A stretch of DNA of 64,000 bases, from positions 1 through 64,000 of the forward strand of contig CACFGT010000005.1 of assembly GCA_902565935.1 (NCBI GenBank). The letters are read 5' to 3'. A model generated the notes under the pieces. It was not told where the DNA came from. It saw only the letters and a list, made by a program, of their open reading frames with translations, and ran no database searches. The stretch is from an uncultured Pelagibacteraceae bacterium (GTDB taxonomy: Bacteria; Pseudomonadota; Alphaproteobacteria; Pelagibacterales; Pelagibacteraceae). This document shows, piece by piece, positions 9,149-17,817 of the stretch. Both the position numbers and the translations under genes were made by a program. How positions within the stretch are numbered: position 1 is the stretch's first letter; every line of letters begins with the position of its first letter.

Positions 9149-11203
9149 GTGAAAGCTTTTTTGCAAAAATATACAAATTATTTAATTTTTTTGTTGATCC
9201 TATTATTGTTAATTACTTTAAAAATTATTAATCCACCTTTTATCAAGTCAGTCTCGTATTTAAGTTTTGATTTATATCAAAAAATATTTGCAGAAAAAAA
9301 AGATAGTGAAGTTGTTATTATTGATATTGATGAAAAAAGTTTAGGTAAATTTGGACAGTTTCCATGGAACAGAAATGTTTTTGCAAAAATACTTGATCAA
9401 CTTAATACTTCCAATCCAAAGGCAATAGGTTTCGATATTTTTTTCACTGAAAAGGATAAACAATCTCCTGAGGAAATTATTAAATCATATAATTTGATAC
9501 CATCTGATGTAGCAGATCTTCAAAAATTAAAAGGACCTGATGATGTTTTTTCAGAAAAATTGAAAGAGTTAAAAACTGTAATTGCAGTTTTAGGAAGTAA
9601 TGTGCCCTCACATTCAAATTATGATCGTAAAGCAAAAGCAAGATTTTTGTCAAAAGGTGGGGATCCAAAACAATTTACATACTCTTATCCTTTTTCAATT
9701 GGGTCTCTTGAGAAATTAGAGAAGAATGTTACAGGATTAGGTTCAATATCTTTTTTAGATCAATTAGATGGGATCATAAGATCTTTACCATTAATTGTTC
9801 AATTTAATAAAAAAATATATCCAACTATGGGATTAGAAATGGTTCGTGTTGGATCTAAACAAAAAAATATTTATGTAGAACTCAATGAAGTTGGAATTAA
9901 AAGAATAAGCGCAAGACCATATAAAGTAGACTCAGATCCTAATGGAATTATTTGGATTAAATATAAACGGTCAAATAAAAATCAGTACATCTCTGCAGGT
10001 GATGTTTATGATGGAAAATTTCAATCTGATTTTTTTCAAGATAAGTATGTTTTAATTGGTGCTTCAGCACAAGGACTTTTCGATCTTGTTAAAACTCCAT
10101 TAGGAGTGACTATACCTGGAGTAGAAGTTCATGCTAATGTTATAGAAAATATTTTAGATCAGTCTTATTTAATAAGAAATCCGAACACTTATATTTTTGA
10201 ATTATTATTTTCTATAATTGTAGCCTTAATTACATTTATTTTGTCTCAAAAAATTAAACCAAAATATAGCTTGTCTATCTTTTTTGGAAATATTTTAGCA
10301 ATCATAATTATTGGATTTTCTATTTATAAATTTAGATCTGAATTAGTTGATATGAGTTATCCAATATTTATTGTCACTTTAACATTTTTAACAGGGCTTT
10401 ATTTTAGATTTATAGAAGAAAACAAAATTGCTTTAGCTAATTTACAAAAAGAAGCAAAATTATTAAAAGAAAGAGAATTAGCAGCTGGGGTTCAAAAAAG
10501 TTTGTTCCCAGATATCTCAAAATTTGAGAACTTTATTTTTGCAAAAAATGTACCTGCCAGAGATGTTTCAGGAGATTATTTTGATGTAGTGAGAGCTACA
10601 CCTGAAGAATATTTTTTCACTTTAGCCGATGTGTCTGGAAAAGGTGTCAAAGCAGGTATGTATATGGCAAAAGCATCCTCAATATTTAGAACGCTTACTA
10701 ATTTAAAATTTCCATTAGAAAAAGTTGTTTTTGGCGTTAATAATGAATTGGTTGAAGCTAAATTTAAAGGAATGTTTGTTACAGCTGTATTTGGAAAATT
10801 AAATATAAAAACTGGTGAATTAGTTTTTATAAATGCTGGTCATGAGAGCATTTTGACTTTTGATCAAAATAAAAACTATGAATACATTAAATCAGATATG
10901 CCACCCATTGGAATTGTAAAATATTTTACAGAGTCGATGGTAAAATCAAATACTATAAATTTAAAAGATAAAACTTTTGTAGTTTATACTGACGGTGTGA
11001 CAGAAGGTTATTTAAAGAATGGTGAAGAATTAGGTGCAGAAGGAGTACAAAAAATCATAGACGGTATGTCAGAAGTAACGCCAAAAACTATTGTAGAGTC
11101 TATTGAGAAGGAACTAAATTGGGGGGCCGAAAAGTTAAGAGATGATATTACTTGTATGGCAATAAATATCGCTAACACAGATCTGATAAAAAAGGCGAAA
11201 TAA
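9149..11203 (+). CDS. CHASE2-domain sensor with C-terminal SpoIIE/PP2C phosphatase
   Basis: CHASE2-like extracytoplasmic region (VVIIDIDEKSLGKFGQFPWNRNVFAKILDQL, GFDIFFTE, LIGASAQGLFDLVKTPLG...PGVEVHANVIENIL), three C-terminal TM segments, then SGDYFDVV, LADVSGKGVKAGMYMAKASSIF, YTDGVTEG, DDITCMAI. GTG start. Confidence 0.9.
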   Translation: MKAFLQKYTNYLIFLLILLLLITLKIINPPFIKSVSYLSFDLYQKIFAEKKDSEVVIIDIDEKSLGKFGQFPWNRNVFAKILDQLNTSNPKAIGFDIFFTEKDKQSPEEIIKSYNLIPSDVADLQKLKGPDDVFSEKLKELKTVIAVLGSNVPSHSNYDRKAKARFLSKGGDPKQFTYSYPFSIGSLEKLEKNVTGLGSISFLDQLDGIIRSLPLIVQFNKKIYPTMGLEMVRVGSKQKNIYVELNEVGIKRISARPYKVDSDPNGIIWIKYKRSNKNQYISAGDVYDGKFQSDFFQDKYVLIGASAQGLFDLVKTPLGVTIPGVEVHANVIENILDQSYLIRNPNTYIFELLFSIIVALITFILSQKIKPKYSLSIFFGNILAIIIIGFSIYKFRSELVDMSYPIFIVTLTFLTGLYFRFIEENKIALANLQKEAKLLKERELAAGVQKSLFPDISKFENFIFAKNVPARDVSGDYFDVVRATPEEYFFTLADVSGKGVKAGMYMAKASSIFRTLTNLKFPLEKVVFGVNNELVEAKFKGMFVTAVFGKLNIKTGELVFINAGHESILTFDQNKNYEYIKSDMPPIGIVKYFTESMVKSNTINLKDKTFVVYTDGVTEGYLKNGEELGAEGVQKIIDGMSEVTPKTIVESIEKELNWGAEKLRDDITCMAINIANTDLIKKAK

Positions 11204-11276
11204 CTTATTCTTTTAAACCTATTTTGAGTACATATTTGTACTAATTAATTCATTTTTATGCGAAAAATATATTTTT

Positions 11277-13637
11277 ATGAAAAATTTTAATAAGATTATG
11301 CAAAGAATATTTAAAGGAGTAATTGAACCTAAAATATTTTTAATTTTATTTGCATTTCTCTTTTCATCTCTAGTTTTTGCGGCTTCTTTGACAGTTACAT
11401 TTTTAGATGGAAGAATACCTTCCCACAACAACAGTAACTGTTTTAGTTCAGATGGGTTCAATGATAATTTGGTAAGAGACTCAACAGAACAACCGCAAGA
11501 TGTTGTATTTAGTACTGATGGTCTAATAGTTTTTACAACAAATTTTAGTCAAAGGAGCAAAGGGCAAGGTAATCTTTCTATGAATAGGCTTAGTAGACCT
11601 TTTGATATGACATCAGTTAGAAGAGATAATGGAGATTTAAGTTGTGATGCTATTGACTCTTTTAGAGTTAATGAAAGCATTGGGTTTCTGCTTTTAAGAC
11701 ATCAATTAATAGGCATAAATATCGTAGATAATGGTACAAAATTTTTTATATCGGCTGATAACGGTAATATTGCTAGATTTGATTTAAGCGTAGCAAATGA
11801 ATTTTCAACAAGAACTTTTGTTAATGTTCTTTCTACCTCTGGAACTGAAGACAATTTTGCATTAAGTACAGATGGTACAAAACTTTTTACAATAAATGAT
11901 ACTAATAACGCTCCAGTCGTTACTACTTATAGTTTACCAGGACCTTTTGATATTTCTTCTAAAACACAAATACATCAAGTGGATTTAATGACAATTGGTG
12001 TAGAAGATGAAACTGGTAATGATAGGGGGGACGATATTGAGTTTACTAAAACAGGAAATGCCATGTTTGTTTTAATCTCAAATGATACAGAAAGTGGTGA
12101 CAGTGGTAGTCCAAGGCCTAACAGTTATATCTACCAATATAGTTTAGGAAAAAATTTTGACGTATCAACAGCTTCGCTTATTGGAAGGCACCAACTCAAC
12201 GGTTTTGGTAATGTACCGGCAGGTAGAGAAGGTACTGGTCAGCCAAGAGGATTTTCTTTTTCAGCTGATGGAATGAGAATTTATATAGTACAAGAACAAA
12301 ATGGTGCTGGTGTAGATCAAATCAATTCATTCCAATTAGAATGTCCTTATGGTCTGGTTGCTTGTGTGTCAGAACCAAATGCAATTATTGGTTCTCAAGT
12401 CGAATTAGCTAAACAAAATATTGCTTTAAATATTTCTACAATTTTTAAAAGATTTGAGTGGATTAAAAGAAATAGAGATCAAGAAGATCTTACGAGCCAT
12501 AACATAAATTTAAATTATCCTAACCCTTTATTAGAGGCTCTAGCAATGAACCTTGAACCAAAAGCAAAAAAAACTATAGCATCTCTAGTGAGTAAAAATC
12601 AAAAAAATAAGAAAAAATCTAAATGGTCCTCTTGGAGTTTAGGAGATATTTATATTGGTAACTTTGAAAAATTAGGATTTGAAAAAGCAAAAAGCATTAA
12701 GGCAAAAGGACTTACAGTAGGAGCAGATAGAAAGCTTGGAGAAAATAAATTTTTTGGCTGGGCTATACGATATGGAGATAATAAATCAAATATTTATACC
12801 TCTCAACAAAATACAGAAATGGAGTCGTTAACATTTAATTTATATGGAATTACGCCAACTAAAGATAACAAATATATAAATGCAGTGGTAGGTTTAAGTG
12901 CCTTAAGAATTGATAGTATTTATTTAGGAAAGATATCTGGACGTAGAAATGGAAAGCAAGCTTTTTCAACAATAAATTTCAGAACAAAAAATCATTATGG
13001 CAAATTAAATATTACCCCATCTGGAAAACTCACTTACGGGATTACAAGACTATCTGACTATACTGACTTTATAAGTATGACAATAAACCCATCTACAACT
13101 GATGTAATATATGACTCAGATACTTTTGAAAGTGGAGAGTTAGCAGCAGGTATATTATTTGAGTCAGAGGAATTTAAAACTGAGTGGGGTACTATCCGTC
13201 CAATGGGAGCAATAGATTTTATTTATGACTTTACTTCTGATATTCATTACAATTATTCCTATTCAGGTTCCAGTGAAGTGAATCAAGATACTATTACCGG
13301 TGCTTATTCTAAAAGAAACTTAAGAACTACCATTGGTTTTGAGGCTATATACATTGATGGTTATACTCTTTCTCCTATTTACGAAAAAGTTTCTAAAATA
13401 GAGGAAGGAAAGATTAGAGAAACTATTTCAGAGACATTTATAATAAAGCTTAGTCGGACAAAAGAGGAAAACAATAGTAGTTTTGCATTAAATTTCGATC
13501 CATTTTCAGATAAGCCTGCTAATTTAAGTTATACAAAAAAAATTAACAGTTTAGATATTAAATTAAATTCAAATTATTTTGGATTTAACAATAGTGTTGA
13601 TTATTTTACAAATTTTGAAATCTCAGGAACTTTTTAG
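11277..13637 (+). CDS. Exported surface protein: propeller-like N-terminal region plus autotransporter-like beta-barrel
   Basis: Signal peptide; repeated DG(T/M)K/R(L/I)(F/Y) blade-like units (LSTDGTKLFTIND, FSADGMRIYIVQE); C-terminal ~350 aa strand-rich barrel. Confidence 0.65.
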   Translation: MKNFNKIMQRIFKGVIEPKIFLILFAFLFSSLVFAASLTVTFLDGRIPSHNNSNCFSSDGFNDNLVRDSTEQPQDVVFSTDGLIVFTTNFSQRSKGQGNLSMNRLSRPFDMTSVRRDNGDLSCDAIDSFRVNESIGFLLLRHQLIGINIVDNGTKFFISADNGNIARFDLSVANEFSTRTFVNVLSTSGTEDNFALSTDGTKLFTINDTNNAPVVTTYSLPGPFDISSKTQIHQVDLMTIGVEDETGNDRGDDIEFTKTGNAMFVLISNDTESGDSGSPRPNSYIYQYSLGKNFDVSTASLIGRHQLNGFGNVPAGREGTGQPRGFSFSADGMRIYIVQEQNGAGVDQINSFQLECPYGLVACVSEPNAIIGSQVELAKQNIALNISTIFKRFEWIKRNRDQEDLTSHNINLNYPNPLLEALAMNLEPKAKKTIASLVSKNQKNKKKSKWSSWSLGDIYIGNFEKLGFEKAKSIKAKGLTVGADRKLGENKFFGWAIRYGDNKSNIYTSQQNTEMESLTFNLYGITPTKDNKYINAVVGLSALRIDSIYLGKISGRRNGKQAFSTINFRTKNHYGKLNITPSGKLTYGITRLSDYTDFISMTINPSTTDVIYDSDTFESGELAAGILFESEEFKTEWGTIRPMGAIDFIYDFTSDIHYNYSYSGSSEVNQDTITGAYSKRNLRTTIGFEAIYIDGYTLSPIYEKVSKIEEGKIRETISETFIIKLSRTKEENNSSFALNFDPFSDKPANLSYTKKINSLDIKLNSNYFGFNNSVDYFTNFEISGTF

Positions 13638-13883
13638 TAAATCTTGAAGTTTATTTTCTTTTTCTAAAGCTCTAACTTCATCATAACCACCAATGTGTTG
13701 ATCATCAAAAAATATTTGTGGAATAGTTCTTTTACCGTTTGCTTTTTTAATCATTTCATCCATAGCCCCATCAACTGTTGCAATATTGATTTCATTGTAA
13801 CTAGCGTTGTTTCTAGTTAATAATCTTTTTGCAGCATCACAATAATTACATAATGGACCTGTGTAGATAGTAATTTTTTTCAT
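13623..13883 (-). CDS. grxC: Glutaredoxin 3
   Basis: YTGPLCNYCDAAKRLL, TIPQIFFDDQHIGGYDEV. Confidence 0.93.
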   Translation of the reverse strand: MKKITIYTGPLCNYCDAAKRLLTRNNASYNEINIATVDGAMDEMIKKANGKRTIPQIFFDDQHIGGYDEVRALEKENKLQDLLKSS

Positions 13884-13886
13884 ACT

Positions 13887-14183
13887 TTATAAGTAATCAC
13901 TTTTTTTTAATTTACTAGATAATTGTTTTCGAGAATACTCAAATTTTTTTCTGTGTTTAATACTTTTTTCATGAACTCTTTTTCTCCATAATCTAAATGA
14001 TGAGGGTTTAAGAGTTCGTCTCATAATTTTTATAACAGCAGATTCTGAGTAGCCGGTCTTTTTTTTGATTTCCTCAAAAGTAATCCTGTCTGCCCAAGCT
14101 GCCCATATGACCCAATCTGGACTTTCCAGATTTGGCTCTGGATTCTTGACTTTGGTAATTGGCCTGTGACCTTTTTTTTTCAT
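13887..14183 (-). CDS. DUF2805/TIGR03643-like small protein
   Basis: NPEPNLESPDWVIWAAWADRITFEEIKKKTGYSESAVIKIMRRTLKPSSFRLWRKRV, HTH-like. Start placed at MKKKGHRP; the track ORF extends to 14210. Confidence 0.65.
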   Translation of the reverse strand: MKKKGHRPITKVKNPEPNLESPDWVIWAAWADRITFEEIKKKTGYSESAVIKIMRRTLKPSSFRLWRKRVHEKSIKHRKKFEYSRKQLSSKLKKSDYL

Positions 14184-14247
14184 AAATCCTTTATATTTGA
14201 AAAAAATCAATAATGCATTTTTTTTAGGATCTGATATATTAGAATCT

Positions 14248-14303
14248 GATAGTCCTTCTTAGCCATCTTTAGCTCCCGGTTTTTAAGGACTATCTTTTTT
14301 TTT
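14248..14303 (+). terminator. Strong intrinsic-terminator-like hairpin in the leader of the LysE-family gene (possible attenuator or tiny RNA)
   Basis: gatagtcctt (14248-14257) pairs with aaggactatc (14285-14294), followed by a 9-T run ending directly at the ATG at 14304; TATATT at 14235-14240. Confidence 0.7.
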
Positions 14304-14918
14304 ATGCTCCCCTTAGATTTTTTCCTTTTTTTGCAGATTATAATCTTTTTATTTATCACACCCGGAACACCTCGAGTTGTTATTGTATCTTACTCAATGA
14401 ATTATGGTGTTAAAAATTGTATTTGGACTGCTTTAGGAGACATTACTGCAAATTTATTTCAAGCAACTTTAGTAATCTTTGTTATTGGAACTTTTTTGTC
14501 AGATAATCCTGGATTTTTAAATTTATTTAAATGGTTAGGAGTGTTGTACTTAGTTTATTTAGCTTATGACGTGTACAAATCTTCACCTAAAGATGTAAAT
14601 TCAAAAAAAATTACAACAAAAAGTATTTTTTCTTTTTTTAAAGATGGTTTCTTAGTTGCAGGTACAAGTCCAAAGGCATGGTTGTTTTTTCCGTTAATAT
14701 TTCCTCAATTTATTGACTTTAATGCCAACTATGTTGTGCAATTTTTTATTTTGATTACAACGTATGTTGTTTTAGATTTTATTTCTTTAATTGGTTATGC
14801 ATTACTCGCACAAAAACTAATAACTTGGATAAAAGCAAATCCTAAAACAATTAATACAATCTCAGCGAGTGTTTTAGTAATAATAGCTTTAATTATTATT
14901 GTAACACAACAATATTAA
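14304..14918 (+). CDS. LysE/RhtB family amino-acid exporter
   Basis: FITPGTPRVVIVSYSMNYGVKNCIWTALGD...GTSPKAWLFFPLIFPQFID. Confidence 0.85.
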   Translation: MLPLDFFLFLQIIIFLFITPGTPRVVIVSYSMNYGVKNCIWTALGDITANLFQATLVIFVIGTFLSDNPGFLNLFKWLGVLYLVYLAYDVYKSSPKDVNSKKITTKSIFSFFKDGFLVAGTSPKAWLFFPLIFPQFIDFNANYVVQFFILITTYVVLDFISLIGYALLAQKLITWIKANPKTINTISASVLVIIALIIIVTQQY

Positions 14919-14975
14919 TGCATGCCCAAAGTAGTTTTTGCCTCTTGCAATGTTTCTAAATTATTTATTTAATTA

Positions 14976-14995
14976 GTTATTAATTAATTAATAAC
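14976..14995. promoter_or_regulatory. Perfect 20-bp palindrome upstream of the Liv-type substrate-binding protein gene
   Basis: gttattaattaattaataac equals its own reverse complement; 13 nt before the ATG at 15009. Confidence 0.4.
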
Positions 14996-15008
14996 AGAAG
15001 GAAATAAA

Positions 15009-16247
15009 ATGAAAATCAATAAGATAATCTTGAGTTTTATTTCTGCAGTAGCAATTTTACTTTCAACTTCAGTTGTATCTTTTGCAAAAGTAGTTGGTGA
15101 TAAGATTGTTTTAGGTGCTGCTATTTCATTAACTGGAAAATATTCATCTAATGGTGTTCATACACAAAACGGTTATAACATGGCTGTTGATAGAATTAAC
15201 AGCATGGGTGGTGTGAAAGTTGGTGGAAAAACTTATAAGTTTGAAATCATTTATTATGATGATGAATCAAACCCAAAAAGAGCAGCTCAGTTAGCAGAAA
15301 GATTAATCTCACAAGATGGTGTTGAGTTTATGCTTGGACCATACAGTTCAGGTTTAACTAAAGCAATTGCACCTGTTACAGAAAAATATGGTGTACCAAT
15401 GGTGGAAGCAAATGGTGCTTCTAGATCTTTGTTTACAAAAGGTTACAAATATCTATTTGCAGTTTTAGCTCCAGCTAACTTATACCTTGATGTCGCTATT
15501 AGAACGGCAGTAGAGTTAAATGGTGGAAAAGGTGTAAGAATTGCACAAGCATTTGAACAAGATGCATTTTCACAAGACGTTAGATTAGGTATTTTAGATG
15601 CAGCTAAAGAAACTGGATCTGAAATTATAATCGACGATAAGCTTCCAAAAGAGCTTAACGATATGGCTGCTACATTAGTTAAAGTAAAACAAATGAAGCC
15701 AGATGTTCTTGTGGTATCAGGACACACAAAAGGTGCATTAACTGCAATTAGACAAATTGCGGAAATGAAAGTTGATGTTCCAATGTTAGCAATGACACAC
15801 TGTGATGCTGCGAAATTATCAAAACAACATGGTAAAAATTCTCAGTATGCTTTATGTGCTTCTCAATGGCATAAAACACTAACATATAAAGATAACTTCT
15901 TTAAAGATGGTATGACGTATGCGGCAGATTTCCAAAAAGAATTTGGATATGATCCGCCGTACCAATCAGCAGAGTCTTCTGCAGCCTTGTTAGTATTCAA
16001 AGATGCTTTTGAAAGAGCAAATTCTTTCGATCAAAAGAAAGTAAGAGATGCTCTTGCAGCTACTAACATGCAAACATTCTATGGAAATATTAAATTTGCC
16101 CCTGGTGGTCAAAATGTTGACAAGCCAATGGTACTTTTCCAAGTAATGTGTGATGGCGCTGGGAAGTGTGAAAACAAAGTTGTGGCTCCACTTAAGTGGG
16201 CTTCAGCTAAGTTGATTCACCCAATTCCTAAGTGGTCTGAAAGATAA
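15009..16247 (+). CDS. Branched-chain amino acid-type ABC transporter substrate-binding protein (LivK family)
   Basis: Signal peptide; IVLGAAISLTGKYSSNGVHTQNGYNMAVDRIN, YYDDESNPKRAAQLAERLI, MLGPYSSGLTKAIAPV. Confidence 0.9.
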   Translation: MKINKIILSFISAVAILLSTSVVSFAKVVGDKIVLGAAISLTGKYSSNGVHTQNGYNMAVDRINSMGGVKVGGKTYKFEIIYYDDESNPKRAAQLAERLISQDGVEFMLGPYSSGLTKAIAPVTEKYGVPMVEANGASRSLFTKGYKYLFAVLAPANLYLDVAIRTAVELNGGKGVRIAQAFEQDAFSQDVRLGILDAAKETGSEIIIDDKLPKELNDMAATLVKVKQMKPDVLVVSGHTKGALTAIRQIAEMKVDVPMLAMTHCDAAKLSKQHGKNSQYALCASQWHKTLTYKDNFFKDGMTYAADFQKEFGYDPPYQSAESSAALLVFKDAFERANSFDQKKVRDALAATNMQTFYGNIKFAPGGQNVDKPMVLFQVMCDGAGKCENKVVAPLKWASAKLIHPIPKWSER

Positions 16248-16260
16248 TTACAAATCTATA

Positions 16261-16295
16261 AATACCCCCTAAACTCTAGGGGGTATTTTTTTTTT
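16261..16295 (+). terminator. Rho-independent terminator between the SBP and LivH
   Basis: aataccccct / agggggtatt stem with a long T-run. Confidence 0.85.
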
Positions 16296-16306
16296 AAAAG
16301 GCATTT

Positions 16307-17200
16307 ATGGATTTCATGGTTTTTCAATATCCGATGATAACTGTTCAAGCTTGTTTGGACGGAATACTACTTGGAATTTTATTTGCATTAATTGCTTATG
16401 GAATGGCTTTGCAATGGGGAGTCATGAATATCATAAATATTGCTCAAGGTGATTTGGTTATTCTTGGAGGATACATTGCTTACTTTATGTATCTTTATGG
16501 AATTCATCCTGCTTGGGGGGTGATTGTATCACCGATCATAATGTACTTTGTTGGAGTAGGGATTTACAAATTAGTAATTAATAAAGTTGTTGATAGAGAT
16601 TTATTTATCTCAATTCTTGCTACATTTGGAATAAGTATACTTTTTATGCAATTAATGAACTTTGCATTTGGTGCTGATGTTGTTTTAGCTAACTCAGGTT
16701 ATGGAACTACATTTTTATTTGATAGCGCTGTAGTTTTACCAAATTCAAAAATATTTTCTGCATTTGTAAGTATTGTTTTTGCTATTTGTTTAGTAATTTA
16801 CATGAAGAAATCAAAACTTGGTCGAGCAATCAGAGCAACAGCTCAAAATGCAAGAGCTGCAAAGATTTTAGGTGTAGACACTGAAAAAGTTTATGCAGCT
16901 ACTTTTGGATTAAATGCTGCTCTTTGCGGTGTTGCGGGTGCACTAATTTCAATTACTTTTACAATTCATCCTTATATGGGATTACCTTACACAATAAGAT
17001 CATTCATGATTGTTATCGTTGCTGGTCTTGGTAACTTACCTGGTGTTGCAATGTCAGGCATGGGCCTTGGTGTATTTGAAGAGTTTGCTGATTACATATT
17101 AGGTACAGAATTTAGAATAGGTTCAGTATTTTTATTATTGGTTTTAATTCTTGTTTATAGAAGATTTAAACTTTCAAGAAAAAGAGAGTATTTAAAATGA
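16307..17200 (+). CDS. Branched-chain amino acid-type ABC permease (LivH)
   Basis: GILLGILFALIAYGMALQWGVMNIINIAQGDLVILGGY, RAIRATAQNARAAKILGVD. Confidence 0.92.
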   Translation: MDFMVFQYPMITVQACLDGILLGILFALIAYGMALQWGVMNIINIAQGDLVILGGYIAYFMYLYGIHPAWGVIVSPIIMYFVGVGIYKLVINKVVDRDLFISILATFGISILFMQLMNFAFGADVVLANSGYGTTFLFDSAVVLPNSKIFSAFVSIVFAICLVIYMKKSKLGRAIRATAQNARAAKILGVDTEKVYAATFGLNAALCGVAGALISITFTIHPYMGLPYTIRSFMIVIVAGLGNLPGVAMSGMGLGVFEEFADYILGTEFRIGSVFLLLVLILVYRRFKLSRKREYLK

Positions 17201-17817
17201 AAAAAATATTCTTTTTAATATTCATATTTACTTTTACTAATTCTTCATATGCTAAAGAGAGATTTATTCCTATTGAATTATGGCTTGGAATACCATCAAC
17301 AGGATCAAATGAACTTAAATTTTATGACGTAAATAACAAACAACATGGTGGTAAATTAAAGGTTTCAGGACCTATTGATTGGAAGAATAAAGTAACAGGA
17401 AAGACAATAAAAGTTTATGAAAGAAAAAGAGGTTCTAAAGTACAGCTTTTTACAATAACCAATAATGGTCAATGTTTGGGAAGAGTATGGGATAGCAGAA
17501 AAAGAAAAAGAGGAGTTGTTGTTGCAATAGATAATGGCTGTAAATTCCCTCTAGGAAACTGGAAAGAGGGAGAAACTCGTGACTTTTTTTCAGCTTATAA
17601 CTGGCCCAAAAAAAAATCAGGCGGCAGCTCTACCAGCAAAAGAACTGGGATGAAAAAAACACTTACTATTAAGAAATTAGGTGATGAAAAAGAATGTCTT
17701 ACTTTTAGATGGCAACTTACTGTTATAGGTGGAAAAAGATCAGGAAAAATAATAGATGATAATGATTACACTTACTGTCCAAATAAAGGATTTACAAAAC
17801 TGGTATCTAGAAAATAA
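17197..17817 (+). CDS. Hypothetical exported protein embedded in the liv operon
   Basis: Signal peptide MKKIFFLIFIFTFTNSSYA; ATGA overlap with livH and 1-nt overlap with livM; no recognised domain. Confidence 0.7.
   Translation: MKKIFFLIFIFTFTNSSYAKERFIPIELWLGIPSTGSNELKFYDVNNKQHGGKLKVSGPIDWKNKVTGKTIKVYERKRGSKVQLFTITNNGQCLGRVWDSRKRKRGVVVAIDNGCKFPLGNWKEGETRDFFSAYNWPKKKSGGSSTSKRTGMKKTLTIKKLGDEKECLTFRWQLTVIGGKRSGKIIDDNDYTYCPNKGFTKLVSRK

Noticed and set aside
14919-15008. Possible tRNA or riboswitch in the gap before the Liv SBP
   Set aside because: Only an AT-rich palindrome is visible; no cloverleaf or known aptamer core recognised.
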